From Paracoccaceae bacterium (GTDB lineage Bacteria; Pseudomonadota; Alphaproteobacteria; Rhodobacterales; Rhodobacteraceae), in contig CACKSH010000012.1 of assembly GCA_902602765.1 (NCBI GenBank), positions 1 to 47,611 on the forward strand: DNA of 47,611 nt, read 5' to 3'. How positions within the stretch are numbered: the stretch's first letter is position 1; the number at the start of each line of letters is the position of its first letter. The position numbers and the translations under genes are program-made. Below the pieces are notes generated by a model. That model ran no database searches. It saw nothing but the letters and a program-made list of their open reading frames with translations, and was not told the DNA's origin. This document shows, in pieces, positions 38,626 to 46,709 of the stretch.

Positions 38626-38946
38626 ATGAAGGATTGGATGGCAATTCATACGTTCTTATCTCAGGATGCAAAGGCTCAACATTTGAGTGCGAAAGGAAAA
38701 GTGCGAACTGAGAGGGAATGGGCTGAATATGCAATGTCATTAGAAAAAGCTAAGTGTGTACAAGAATGGTGCGGTCACGAGGAGTTTTTCTTCTGCCACT
38801 GGCGAGCGGAAACAGAAGATGACATTTTACAAACTCTAGATGAGTTGGGGATGAACGAGTTAATGTCAACTGTCTGCTATGAAATGCCAAGGTTTACATC
38901 TGCTTTTCGCAATTCGGAAACCCCTAGGTGGTATTTAACAGAGTAA
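38626..38946 (+). CDS. Small protein with FFFCHW motif (paralogue of the gene at 10921)
   Basis: A 106-residue protein with GAGGTG upstream. VQEWCGHEEFFFCHWRAETE and ILQTLDELGMNELMSTVCYE align with the gene at 10921 in the W-x-G-x-E-(D/E)-F-F-x-C-H-W-x-A-E core and the L-D-x-x-G-M-N turn. The shared Cys, His and Trp are clustered, hinting at a binding site. Its stop codon is the first part of copy 2 of the 117-bp repeat. Function unknown. Confidence 0.65.
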   Translation: MKDWMAIHTFLSQDAKAQHLSAKGKVRTEREWAEYAMSLEKAKCVQEWCGHEEFFFCHWRAETEDDILQTLDELGMNELMSTVCYEMPRFTSAFRNSETPRWYLTE

Positions 38947-39060
38947 AATGTTCCCCCTGAGTTCCCCCAGAGAAGTTCAAAGCCTCCCCTATATCTGCTA
39001 AACTATTGATTTTATTGGCACCCCAAGACGGACTTGAACCGCCCACTTACTATTTACGAA
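38943..39060 (+). repeat. 117-bp imperfect direct repeat, copy 2, with tRNA-3'-end-like segment
   Basis: Same repeat as 36737-36853. Read on the minus strand it gives GGCGG-TTCAAGT-CCGTC, a proper 5-bp T-arm with a seven-base T-loop, then TTGGGGTGCCA like an acceptor 3' strand with CCA. The 5' two-thirds of a tRNA are missing. It spans the whole gap between the plus-strand gene ending at 38946 and the minus-strand kinase ending at 39054. Confidence 0.55.
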
Positions 39061-40343
39061 CAACCTTGTTCAATTAAGCTTGCTACTCCAGTACATAAAC
39101 TAAGATGATTTTTCTCACTGACGATTTGTGAAGGCCACTTTTTCTTCAGGAAATTTATGTAATTCTGGTTGTGTAAGAATGGCCCTGAAGCAACTAATGG
39201 GCCTTTTGCATCAATAGCATCTAACCCATTTAATGTCTCCTGAGCCAAAATGGTAGAAATACCTTTTTCGACTGAAGCTAAACTAAATTTACTCAGATCA
39301 ATTTCTTGGGAGGACCGGGAATTTATGAATTTTGCTTTTTGAGCACTGGCATAATCAACAAGGCGTATTGAAGACCAATCCATCAGGGAGAAATCATCCT
39401 CGGCAGTTCGCTCTTTTTCCAATACATCTTGATAAATTTTTCCTGCAGGAAAGCGAAAGTTCGGAACCAAATTACCAAAACAATCATTGGTAAGCATCAA
39501 GCCGGTTTGTTCATTAAATTTAAAGTTATTAATACCTAGCGAAAAAAGTGTTATCCATGTTCCCGAAGACAGCATTGTGCATGGTAGCGTTCTTTTTAAA
39601 AAGGGGGAAGCTAGAGTCACACTTGAATCATGTGCCCCGCAAAGTATTGGTGTTCCCTCAGGTAACCCTGTCTGATCGGAAAGCTCTTTTCTTAATCCAC
39701 CAATTTGCTCCCATGCTTTTTTCAATGGTGGGAACCTTACTTTGGAACTAACCCCATACATCTCAAGATCAATGAAATCATTTTTGGAAATATCCCAAAG
39801 ATCTGAATGAGAGCTGGCATAACTTATCTCGGAACATGCAACTCCCGAAAACCAATAGCTCCAATACTGAGGCCAAAATAGTATCTGTTCCACTTCTGCA
39901 AATTTACTGGGGAAGGTTTTATTTAGCCAATAAATTTGTGCTCCAAGATTTAGACCGGCATCCATTCTTGGTGAACCAGTTTGACTAAATTCTGGACGGA
40001 TTTTATCATAATCGGGTCGCACTGTATCGGGACCCTCAAATTCATAATCCAAAACGGGAAGTGTGAGCTCTTCATTAGATATAAAAGCAGCGCAAGCACC
40101 ATGTGTGGAAGTAAAAACTGAGTCCACTGAGTAACTTTTGGTTACTTCTTTCAATGATTTAATAATAAAATTCTTTAAAGCTTCCACATCAAAATGAGGG
40201 TACGGCGGCTCATTAATAATTAAATTTTTTCTCTGAAAGATTAGTATCTCTTTTGAAGTTAAAGTATTAAACAAGATTACTTTCGCATGGGTTTTCCCGA
40301 TATCAAGCACTACTATGTTACGATCTGACCCAGAAACTTTCAT
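39054..40343 (-). CDS. FGGY-family carbohydrate kinase (second copy)
   Basis: A 429-residue FGGY kinase starting at ATG 40343, 2 nt after the stop of the aldolase gene; the frame open further upstream overlaps that gene and is not used. N-terminal actin-fold domain: IVVLDIGKTHAKVILFNTL (phosphate-1 loop), HFDVEALKNFI, STHGACAAFI and [18 protein letters not shown]. The catalytic Asp is in GTPILCGAHDSSVTLASPFL. SSGTWITLFSLG lies at the domain junction. It is paralogous to the kinase two genes upstream, with the same blocks in register. It may phosphorylate the ketose or a distinct sugar. Last gene of the operon. Confidence 0.85.
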   Translation of the reverse strand: MKVSGSDRNIVVLDIGKTHAKVILFNTLTSKEILIFQRKNLIINEPPYPHFDVEALKNFIIKSLKEVTKSYSVDSVFTSTHGACAAFISNEELTLPVLDYEFEGPDTVRPDYDKIRPEFSQTGSPRMDAGLNLGAQIYWLNKTFPSKFAEVEQILFWPQYWSYWFSGVACSEISYASSHSDLWDISKNDFIDLEMYGVSSKVRFPPLKKAWEQIGGLRKELSDQTGLPEGTPILCGAHDSSVTLASPFLKRTLPCTMLSSGTWITLFSLGINNFKFNEQTGLMLTNDCFGNLVPNFRFPAGKIYQDVLEKERTAEDDFSLMDWSSIRLVDYASAQKAKFINSRSSQEIDLSKFSLASVEKGISTILAQETLNGLDAIDAKGPLVASGPFLHNQNYINFLKKKWPSQIVSEKNHLSLCTGVASLIEQGCS

Positions 40344-40345
40344 TA

Positions 40346-41428
40346 CTAAAAAATATTTTGTTTTTGACGATATTTTTCTGCGTCCCAATTGAGAAGGCTC
40401 TGAATTGTATCTTCTGTAAAATAATTAATATCTATATTATCTGGAAGCATCGACATTAAATCATACATACAGCGTATCATCTCTCTAGTCCCCTTTAGTG
40501 CGTCATCTCGAATGATTATACCGTAATCAACTAAAGAGATGCAGGAATTTAATGGTAGATTAGAGCTGGATAACTTACGAAGTTTTTCACGTAAACCTAT
40601 TTCATCTGGATCAATCGCTGGAACTCTAGGCCCTAAAAAAACAACGCAATCTGGAAGCGACATACCCTTCGAAAGCCGTTCTCTCCAAGTGTGTTGTACG
40701 GCAAGCTCATTAATATTTTTATCGTCACATAGGGTGTACCCGGTACCCTCGATATTAACTTTTCTCTTTCTCAAATCCCTCGGCTTTTCATGACAGCTTT
40801 CCAGCTGCGCACCTAAGCGCCTTCCTATATCGTTCATAGTTGACTCTAACTGACTTAAATTATCGCTGCAGACTACCAAACCATGATTTTCAAGTATAAA
40901 TATTTTGTCACTTTCATCTTTTAAAGATTGCAGCTGTCTACAAAGGTCAATGCCAGGTTTTATATAAGGTACAAATTTCCAGTCTAAACCTTCAAGAGCT
41001 AGATCCAATTTAGGAAAAAGCTGATCACTAAGTGTAAGGGCAATAACTTTCAGATCATGTGTGTGGACAACGTATTTAAAATCTAAGACAGCATGCATTG
41101 GTGCCTCTACGGACGGACGAAGACCTTTAAGTGAACTAGAGGGAATTATACATTCGATAATATCTTGATCGGTACAACTTGAGAGCTCAATAGCTTTTTT
41201 TATTCTAGAAATGTTCATCGGCACCATGAAGCCTTCTTCATCAGCTTTAGATAACCATTTTCCGGACGCTTTTACCCATAACGTGTCTTCAACCTTGATC
41301 GATGTGTTACCACCTGCCGCTTGTATCTGCATTCTATCCAAACCGAGCTCTTTAGAATATACCAAGAGACCATCTAGATCATCAGAAAATTTACGTTCGG
41401 GATTTACTTGTGATTTTTCAGAAACCAT
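40346..41428 (-). CDS. Class II aldolase/adducin-family protein (RhaD aldolase-domain-like)
   Basis: A 360-residue class II aldolase-like protein. QIQAAGGNTSIKVEDTLWVK, KASGKWLSKADEEGFMV and the metal site VVHTHDLKVIALTLSDQLFP (H-x-H) match the aldolase half of bifunctional rhamnulose-1-phosphate aldolase/dehydrogenase proteins (COG3347), as does KFVPYIKPGIDLC. ILENHGLVVCSD carries the third metal His. The SDR half of RhaD is absent here, so it is a stand-alone aldolase. Probable reaction: cleavage of a 6-deoxyketose 1-phosphate to dihydroxyacetone phosphate and lactaldehyde. Flanked by two FGGY kinases in one operon; 11 nt from the kinase upstream. Confidence 0.82.
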   Translation of the reverse strand: MVSEKSQVNPERKFSDDLDGLLVYSKELGLDRMQIQAAGGNTSIKVEDTLWVKASGKWLSKADEEGFMVPMNISRIKKAIELSSCTDQDIIECIIPSSSLKGLRPSVEAPMHAVLDFKYVVHTHDLKVIALTLSDQLFPKLDLALEGLDWKFVPYIKPGIDLCRQLQSLKDESDKIFILENHGLVVCSDNLSQLESTMNDIGRRLGAQLESCHEKPRDLRKRKVNIEGTGYTLCDDKNINELAVQHTWRERLSKGMSLPDCVVFLGPRVPAIDPDEIGLREKLRKLSSSNLPLNSCISLVDYGIIIRDDALKGTREMIRCMYDLMSMLPDNIDINYFTEDTIQSLLNWDAEKYRQKQNIF

Positions 41429-41439
41429 CGGGAATAGTC

Positions 41440-42819
41440 TTACTCTTCCAAAGCAGTATACCAGCGCTGCGCATATCTACAAAAAATATCACTTTCTTCG
41501 TATGTGAACTCCTCTGAGATTGGCTTCGCTAACATTTTATCAGTTTCAATCGTCAACATTGCTGCCCCTGTACTGGTACCAGTTGTGCTGCTTGCAGCAT
41601 ATACTTTGCACTGCATCGCCGAAGCCAACATTATACAATATGCCCTATTCCTAGCAAAAGGGCCTTCAACAACAATTGGACCGTCGTGTCCAGTAAGCGA
41701 AAGACATTGAGAGCTTATCATCGCCAAATAGTAACTAATCGCTGCGACCCTTCGTGGTTCACCATACAGAGGCTCGTCACCAACCCACACATGTTGCCTT
41801 CCTTGAAAGGGACCACTTTCAGTCACGACAGAAGGCATTAGCATCGGGCCCTCTTTTGCTACCTCTCTCAAGGTCTGATAGTCGATAGATGTATCTTCAA
41901 CACCACCAACAAGCAGCTCAAATTCTCTGCCACCCATAAATCGAGCGGAAGGTACTGGATTACCAAAGGCATCTACGTTTACGAGCGTATCTCGTTCGGG
42001 ATCAAGACTAATACTTCTACCCCCTATTGTCATTACAATTACCCAGGTTCCAGTCGAAACTACAGAGAATGGAGGGTGGCCCCCGAGTAAATGGGGTATC
42101 AGCGAAGCATTGGAGTCGTGTATACCGCAGTAAACGGGCGTATTTCCAGGAATGCCTGTGACCGTTTTAATTTCTGGTAAAACTGATCCTAAAATATCTG
42201 ATGACTGTCTTGCAGGAGCAATTTTATCCCTTATACCGAGTTTATCAGTCAATGATGAAAAATTCCCAAAAAATGGATTCCAAAGATCTGTGTGACAACC
42301 AAGAGACGAGACATCACAAGCCAAAATACCAGTTAAGCGATATCCCCAATATTGTGGATAGGTTACAATGTATGCAGTCCGATCCAGCAAGCTGGAATCT
42401 AGGGAAAATTGCCAGTAGATTTGAGCTCCCAAGTTTAAGCCAGCTGGTAACCGAGGTGATCCAGTTTCAGCGAACTTAGGCCGAATTGCGTCGTATTTAT
42501 TTGAAATATTTTCAGGGCCCGTATGCTCGTAATCAAGGATAGGTGCAGCCAGCTTACCATCGGCTGAAATCAAAGCTCCTGATGCACCATGAGTAGTAAC
42601 TGAAACTGCGTCGATACCAAATTTGGCTTGCGTGTACTTTAATTTATCTAACAGGAACGTCCAAATGGCTTCTACGTCAAAAAATGGATAATGTGAACCT
42701 TGCCGAACCTTATTAGGCATAATAAATACAGCTATTTCTTCAAAATCCTTAGTATCAACTATAGCAACCTTTGCGTTTGTTTTACCAATGTCGATAACTG
42801 CAATACGCTTGGATATCAT
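41440..42819 (-). CDS. rhaK: FGGY-family carbohydrate kinase, RhaK-like
   Basis: A 459-residue FGGY kinase: [20 protein letters not shown] (phosphate-1 loop), [59 protein letters not shown], the catalytic Asp in [20 protein letters not shown] and [17 protein letters not shown]. In rhizobia RhaK of this form phosphorylates L-rhamnulose (or the free sugar) and is needed for uptake by the neighbouring ABC transporter. It overlaps rhaM by 4 nt (ATGA), so the two are coupled. The related kinase at 39054 suggests gene duplication with the aldolase inserted between. Confidence 0.85.
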   Translation of the reverse strand: MISKRIAVIDIGKTNAKVAIVDTKDFEEIAVFIMPNKVRQGSHYPFFDVEAIWTFLLDKLKYTQAKFGIDAVSVTTHGASGALISADGKLAAPILDYEHTGPENISNKYDAIRPKFAETGSPRLPAGLNLGAQIYWQFSLDSSLLDRTAYIVTYPQYWGYRLTGILACDVSSLGCHTDLWNPFFGNFSSLTDKLGIRDKIAPARQSSDILGSVLPEIKTVTGIPGNTPVYCGIHDSNASLIPHLLGGHPPFSVVSTGTWVIVMTIGGRSISLDPERDTLVNVDAFGNPVPSARFMGGREFELLVGGVEDTSIDYQTLREVAKEGPMLMPSVVTESGPFQGRQHVWVGDEPLYGEPRRVAAISYYLAMISSQCLSLTGHDGPIVVEGPFARNRAYCIMLASAMQCKVYAASSTTGTSTGAAMLTIETDKMLAKPISEEFTYEESDIFCRYAQRWYTALEE

Positions 42820-43130
42820 GGCATATGAAACATAGTTTTAAGAGGAACTACAACTGGCTCATTATTAGGATAAGTTTCCATAATATCAGCCATATAAGAC
42901 CACCAGCGTTGCATTATTTCTTCACTAGGAAGCTCATTCATTTTATGATCTTCTGTGCGCCACAGAACACCGATAAGTGCATACGTTTCCTCATCTAAAT
43001 GTATCGAATAATCAGATACACCTGCATCTTTTAATAAAGTCACCAGTTCTGGCCAAATTTCTTCGTGACGCTTTTTATATTCTGCCAAACAACCTGCATT
43101 TAAATGCATTTTGAAAGCAAATTTTTCCAT
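42816..43130 (-). CDS. rhaM: L-rhamnose mutarotase
   Basis: A 104-residue RhaM/RhaU homologue, a dimeric alpha/beta barrel that interconverts the anomers of L-rhamnose. Recognisable blocks are [20 protein letters not shown] (catalytic His region), [20 protein letters not shown] and [20 protein letters not shown] with the WWSYMADIM helix and MFHMP end. Starts directly at the stop of the permease gene (TAA then ATG) and overlaps the kinase by 4 nt. Length is exactly that of the family. In this operon it supplies the anomer preferred by the next enzyme. Confidence 0.92.
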   Translation of the reverse strand: MEKFAFKMHLNAGCLAEYKKRHEEIWPELVTLLKDAGVSDYSIHLDEETYALIGVLWRTEDHKMNELPSEEIMQRWWSYMADIMETYPNNEPVVVPLKTMFHMP

Positions 43131-44117
43131 TTATGTCCTCCAAACCGACCAAAGTCTTGGCAAAGCAATGACTGAGATTAACAAAGCCCCAATTACAATA
43201 GACATAACTATACCGGGTACGTTTAAAAGCCCAAGGCCAAACGTTACTAAACCCATAACAAAAGCTGCAATAAGTACACCTGGAATAGAGCCTGAACCAC
43301 CTAAAATGTTAACACCACCCAAAACCACCATTGTTACTATTTCCAGCTCCCAACCAAAAGCAATTGAAGGTCTGGTCGAACCAAGTCTTGATGTCAGACA
43401 AATTGCAGCAACGCCAGACATTAAACCGGTCAAAAGAAACAAAATAAATTTGACGCGATTTACGCGTATACCTGAAAAAAGAGCCCCCGTGGGATTATTT
43501 CCGATGGCATAAACAGCTCGACCAAAATTGGTCATGTGCAGTATTATCCCATACACAATCGCGAGAATTATAAATAAAATAAATTCAAAAGAAATTACCC
43601 ACCATAAATAACCCTGGCCAAAGTAGGCAAAATCTTGAGGGTATCCACGGTAAGCTTGGTCACCAAGTATAATAAAACTTATTCCCCGAAAAAGGCTCAT
43701 AGTGCCAATAGTAACTACAATTGATGGTAAGCCAAATCTTGTTACAAGGACACCATTAGTAGCGCCACACATCAGACCAACAGTAAGTCCAACGAGTATG
43801 AGACCCTCTGTTCCAATTCCAACTTGGGCAGCGGCACCCATCGCCGTCGAAGCTAGTGCAATTATTGATGCTACAGAAAGATCAATTTCACCAGAAATGA
43901 TCAACAAGGCCATAGCAAATGCAATCATTGCTTTTTCAGTAAAATTAAATGTTGCATCAGATAGATTCCAGGCGTTTAGAAAGTAAGGAGATGCAAAAGA
44001 GTTAGCTACAAATATGGTTATTGCTACTAACATTAATAAGCTCTCCCAACTCTTTAACCTTTGTTCGAGTGGAGACCGCAATCTATCAGGTATAATTAGT
44101 TTGTTCTCTTGGGTCAT
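43131..44117 (-). CDS. rhaQ: Sugar ABC transporter permease (RhaQ-like)
   Basis: A 328-residue BPD_transp_2 permease with eight to ten helices. ALLIISGEIDLSVASIIALA is the sugar-permease signature (S-G-x-I-D-L-S-V), and LGGVNILGGSGSIPGVLIAA is the cytoplasmic coupling loop (G-G-x-x-x-x-G-G-x-G-x-x-x-G). The family includes RbsC and XylH. It overlaps the companion permease gene by 4 nt. Both permeases differ enough to form a heterodimer, as in the rhizobial rhamnose transporter. Inner membrane. Confidence 0.9.
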   Translation of the reverse strand: MTQENKLIIPDRLRSPLEQRLKSWESLLMLVAITIFVANSFASPYFLNAWNLSDATFNFTEKAMIAFAMALLIISGEIDLSVASIIALASTAMGAAAQVGIGTEGLILVGLTVGLMCGATNGVLVTRFGLPSIVVTIGTMSLFRGISFIILGDQAYRGYPQDFAYFGQGYLWWVISFEFILFIILAIVYGIILHMTNFGRAVYAIGNNPTGALFSGIRVNRVKFILFLLTGLMSGVAAICLTSRLGSTRPSIAFGWELEIVTMVVLGGVNILGGSGSIPGVLIAAFVMGLVTFGLGLLNVPGIVMSIVIGALLISVIALPRLWSVWRT

Positions 44118-45094
44118 GTTGCTTGTTCTGCACGCTTTAATATTATGCGCCCTTTTACTCTATTTGCCTGAGCATTCAAAACTACTGCTATAATGATTGC
44201 ACTGCCTGATATGGCCATCTGCCAGAATGGAGAGATATTCACTACCGGTAAAGCATTGGCAATAATCCCCAGAAAAAGAGCCCCTAAAAGCGCACCGTGT
44301 ACCGTACCTATACCTCCCATAATTGACACTCCACCGATCACGCAAGCGGCAACTACAGTCAACTCAAAACCAGCCGCAACATCAACATAAGCGACTGCAA
44401 AACGGGACACCCATAGGTAACCTGTTAATCCTGCCAAAGCCCCCGAAATCGTAAACGCCCAAAACTGAGTACGGCCTACATTAATACCGGCGTAGGTAGC
44501 AGCATGAGGATTGCCGCCTGCTGCATAAAAAGCACGGCCTAGCTTAGTCCTAGACATTACAATCATAAATAATATAACCACTATAATCGCAATCCAACTC
44601 AAAACTGGCATTCCCAGAATATCAGCTCTTGGAAAAGCTTTAAATTTATCGCTCATCTCATGACTATTTACCCACTTACCTTCGGTCAGAAGGAAAATTA
44701 TCCCACGGAAAATTGTCATTGTACCAAGTGTCACTACAATAGGAGGAATATCCAACTTCCAAACTAAAACGCCATTAAACATTCCAAGAACGGTCCCAAA
44801 ACTTATGGCTATTAACATCGTAAAAATAATTGGCATATCTGGGATGGCAATGTTGACGAGAGATACCACCATACCTGTCAATGCTAAATTAGCTGCTACT
44901 GACAGATCTATACACTTTGTCAGAATAACAATCATCTGACCGATTGCTAAGAGGATTAGTGGGGAAGTATCGTTAAATACAGATGCGAGATTAGTCGGAG
45001 TAATAAAGGCCGGAAATCTGCTGGCGATAATTCCAAGTACGATGGCAATTGCCAGAAGCAAAAGTGCTTCGCGAGAAGCTATAAGACGTCTCAA
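44114..45094 (-). CDS. rhaP: Sugar ABC transporter permease (RhaP-like)
   Basis: A 326-residue permease of the same family as its neighbour. QMIVILTKCIDLSVAANLAL is the signature of the rhamnose-type permease, where Cys replaces the usual Gly/Ser, and IGGVSIMGGIGTVHGALLGA is the coupling loop. Ten hydrophobic segments are seen. Both ends overlap adjacent genes by 4 nt, so RhaT, RhaP and RhaQ are made in a coupled series. It would form the channel with RhaQ. Confidence 0.9.
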   Translation of the reverse strand: MRRLIASREALLLLAIAIVLGIIASRFPAFITPTNLASVFNDTSPLILLAIGQMIVILTKCIDLSVAANLALTGMVVSLVNIAIPDMPIIFTMLIAISFGTVLGMFNGVLVWKLDIPPIVVTLGTMTIFRGIIFLLTEGKWVNSHEMSDKFKAFPRADILGMPVLSWIAIIVVILFMIVMSRTKLGRAFYAAGGNPHAATYAGINVGRTQFWAFTISGALAGLTGYLWVSRFAVAYVDVAAGFELTVVAACVIGGVSIMGGIGTVHGALLGALFLGIIANALPVVNISPFWQMAISGSAIIIAVVLNAQANRVKGRIILKRAEQAT

Positions 45095-46626
45095 GTTACA
45101 TACTCCCTAATCCCAGCTGCATAACTTACAAGGCTCTCTGGCGTTATCTCTAGTTGGCTCAATTCTGCAACAATCCGACCCTCACGCATTACAATTGCCC
45201 TATCAGACATCCCAACAATTTCTGGGATTTCAGAGCTAACCATTATGACCGCGAGGCCTTGAGCAGCAAGTTCAGCCATGAATTCATGGACAGCCGCCTT
45301 CGAACCAATATCGATACCTTTTGTCGGTTCATCCAAAATAATTACCTTGGGTTTGGTAGCCAACCATTTCGCAATAACAACCTTTTGCTGATTACCACCT
45401 GATAAGTTTCCTACATCAGTATCTAATGATGCAGCACGTAAATCTAAACGTTCAGAGTACTCACGGGCTAGTTTGAACTCCTCAGCAAGTTTTATAAAAC
45501 CATTTTGAGAAGTCTTACTAAGTGATGGCAGCGTAACATTTTGAAAAATTGGAAGTGCTCCAATAGCTCCTTGCTTGCCTCTATCTTCTGGGACATATAC
45601 AATTCCATTATCAACGGCATCGGCCGGTGACCGTATAGACGCCATTGCACCGTCAATTTTAATTGATCCATCAGAAGTCTTTGTAATCCCAAAAAGTGCT
45701 TGCATTAGTTCAGAGCGCCCAGCGCCAACTAAACCGTAGAAGCCTAGGATCTCACCACGCCTTAAATTGAAATCTATTTCAGAAAATTCAGTCGGGTGTT
45801 CATAACCTACAACTTCGAGAACTCTTTCACCAATTTTGCGCTCCCTCGCAGGAAAGATTTGGTTAACATCACGTCCCACCATAAGCTTTACAAGCTCAGG
45901 TTCGCTCACGTCATCTATTTCACCTGCGCCAACCATCTGACCATCTCGGTACACAGTATAAAAGTCAGCGATACGAAAAATTTCGTTAAATTTGTGACTT
46001 ATAAAGAGAATAGCTTTATCCTGAGATTTTAAGGTCTCGATAAGATCATATAGCTCATCTATTTCTTTTTGACTTAATGCTGCAGTTGGTTCGTCCATTA
46101 TTACCACGCGCGCATCGATACTAAGCGCCCTTGAAATAGCTACTAGATGCTTATTGGCTGTTCCAAGGTCCTTGAGAATAGCTTTAGGGTCTATATTTGC
46201 TCCAATTTCATTTAAAATCTCTTCAGAGCGAGCAAACATAACACTCCTATCAATTAAGCCAAATCGACCCTTCGGTTCATGACCCAAAAAAATATTCTCA
46301 GCAACTGATAGTTCATCAAAGAGTACAGTTTCTTGGTGGATCGCAGTTACACCATTAGTTTCAGCAATTTGAGGTGTGAAAAACTTTACTGGTTTATTTT
46401 CAAGAAGTATTTTTCCAGCATCTGGCTGATAAATTCCGGTAAGAACTTTTACTACAGTGGACTTTCCAGCTCCATTTTCACCAACAAGAGCAGTAACCTT
46501 ACCAGGGTAGAGCTTAAGAGATACTTCGGATAGAGCGCGGACCCCAGGAAAAGTTTTGGTAATGCCCGTCAGTTCAATACTTGGGCTTTCTTCTTGCAAG
46601 GTATTCGTGAATTTCCCTGCATTCAT
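45091..46626 (-). CDS. rhaT: Sugar ABC transporter ATP-binding protein (RhaT-like)
   Basis: A 511-residue tandem ATPase of the RbsA/XylG class. First domain: Walker A ALVGENGAGKSTVVKVLTGI, signature LGTANKHLVAISRALS and Walker B VVIMDEPTAALSQKE. Second domain: a degenerate Walker A GFYGLVGAGRSELMQALFG, signature NLSGGNQQKVVIAKWL and Walker B VIILDEPTKGIDIGS. That is normal for this class. It would sit on the cytoplasmic face with RhaP and RhaQ. It overlaps the permease gene by 4 nt; a hairpin separates it from rhaS. Confidence 0.92.
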   Translation of the reverse strand: MNAGKFTNTLQEESPSIELTGITKTFPGVRALSEVSLKLYPGKVTALVGENGAGKSTVVKVLTGIYQPDAGKILLENKPVKFFTPQIAETNGVTAIHQETVLFDELSVAENIFLGHEPKGRFGLIDRSVMFARSEEILNEIGANIDPKAILKDLGTANKHLVAISRALSIDARVVIMDEPTAALSQKEIDELYDLIETLKSQDKAILFISHKFNEIFRIADFYTVYRDGQMVGAGEIDDVSEPELVKLMVGRDVNQIFPARERKIGERVLEVVGYEHPTEFSEIDFNLRRGEILGFYGLVGAGRSELMQALFGITKTSDGSIKIDGAMASIRSPADAVDNGIVYVPEDRGKQGAIGALPIFQNVTLPSLSKTSQNGFIKLAEEFKLAREYSERLDLRAASLDTDVGNLSGGNQQKVVIAKWLATKPKVIILDEPTKGIDIGSKAAVHEFMAELAAQGLAVIMVSSEIPEIVGMSDRAIVMREGRIVAELSQLEITPESLVSYAAGIREYVT

Positions 46627-46658
46627 TCGAATAATCCTATCGCTTCCTTTATAAGATA

Positions 46659-46680
46659 CGAGGGGGCAAAGCTCCCCTCG
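46659..46680 (-). other. Intercistronic hairpin between rhaS and rhaT
   Basis: CGAGGGG with CCCCTCG, a 7-bp GC stem plus one G-T pair, around six bases, 30 nt after the rhaS stop codon. No U-tract follows. Such hairpins usually protect the binding-protein mRNA from 3' decay, giving more binding protein than membrane components. Confidence 0.5.
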
Positions 46681-46709
46681 CTTATGTCAAATTACAAATT
46701 TTACTGTGC

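Noticed and set aside
38943-39060. A complete tRNA gene
   Set aside because: Only a T-arm and acceptor-like 3' strand are present; no D-arm, anticodon arm or 5' acceptor strand can be drawn.
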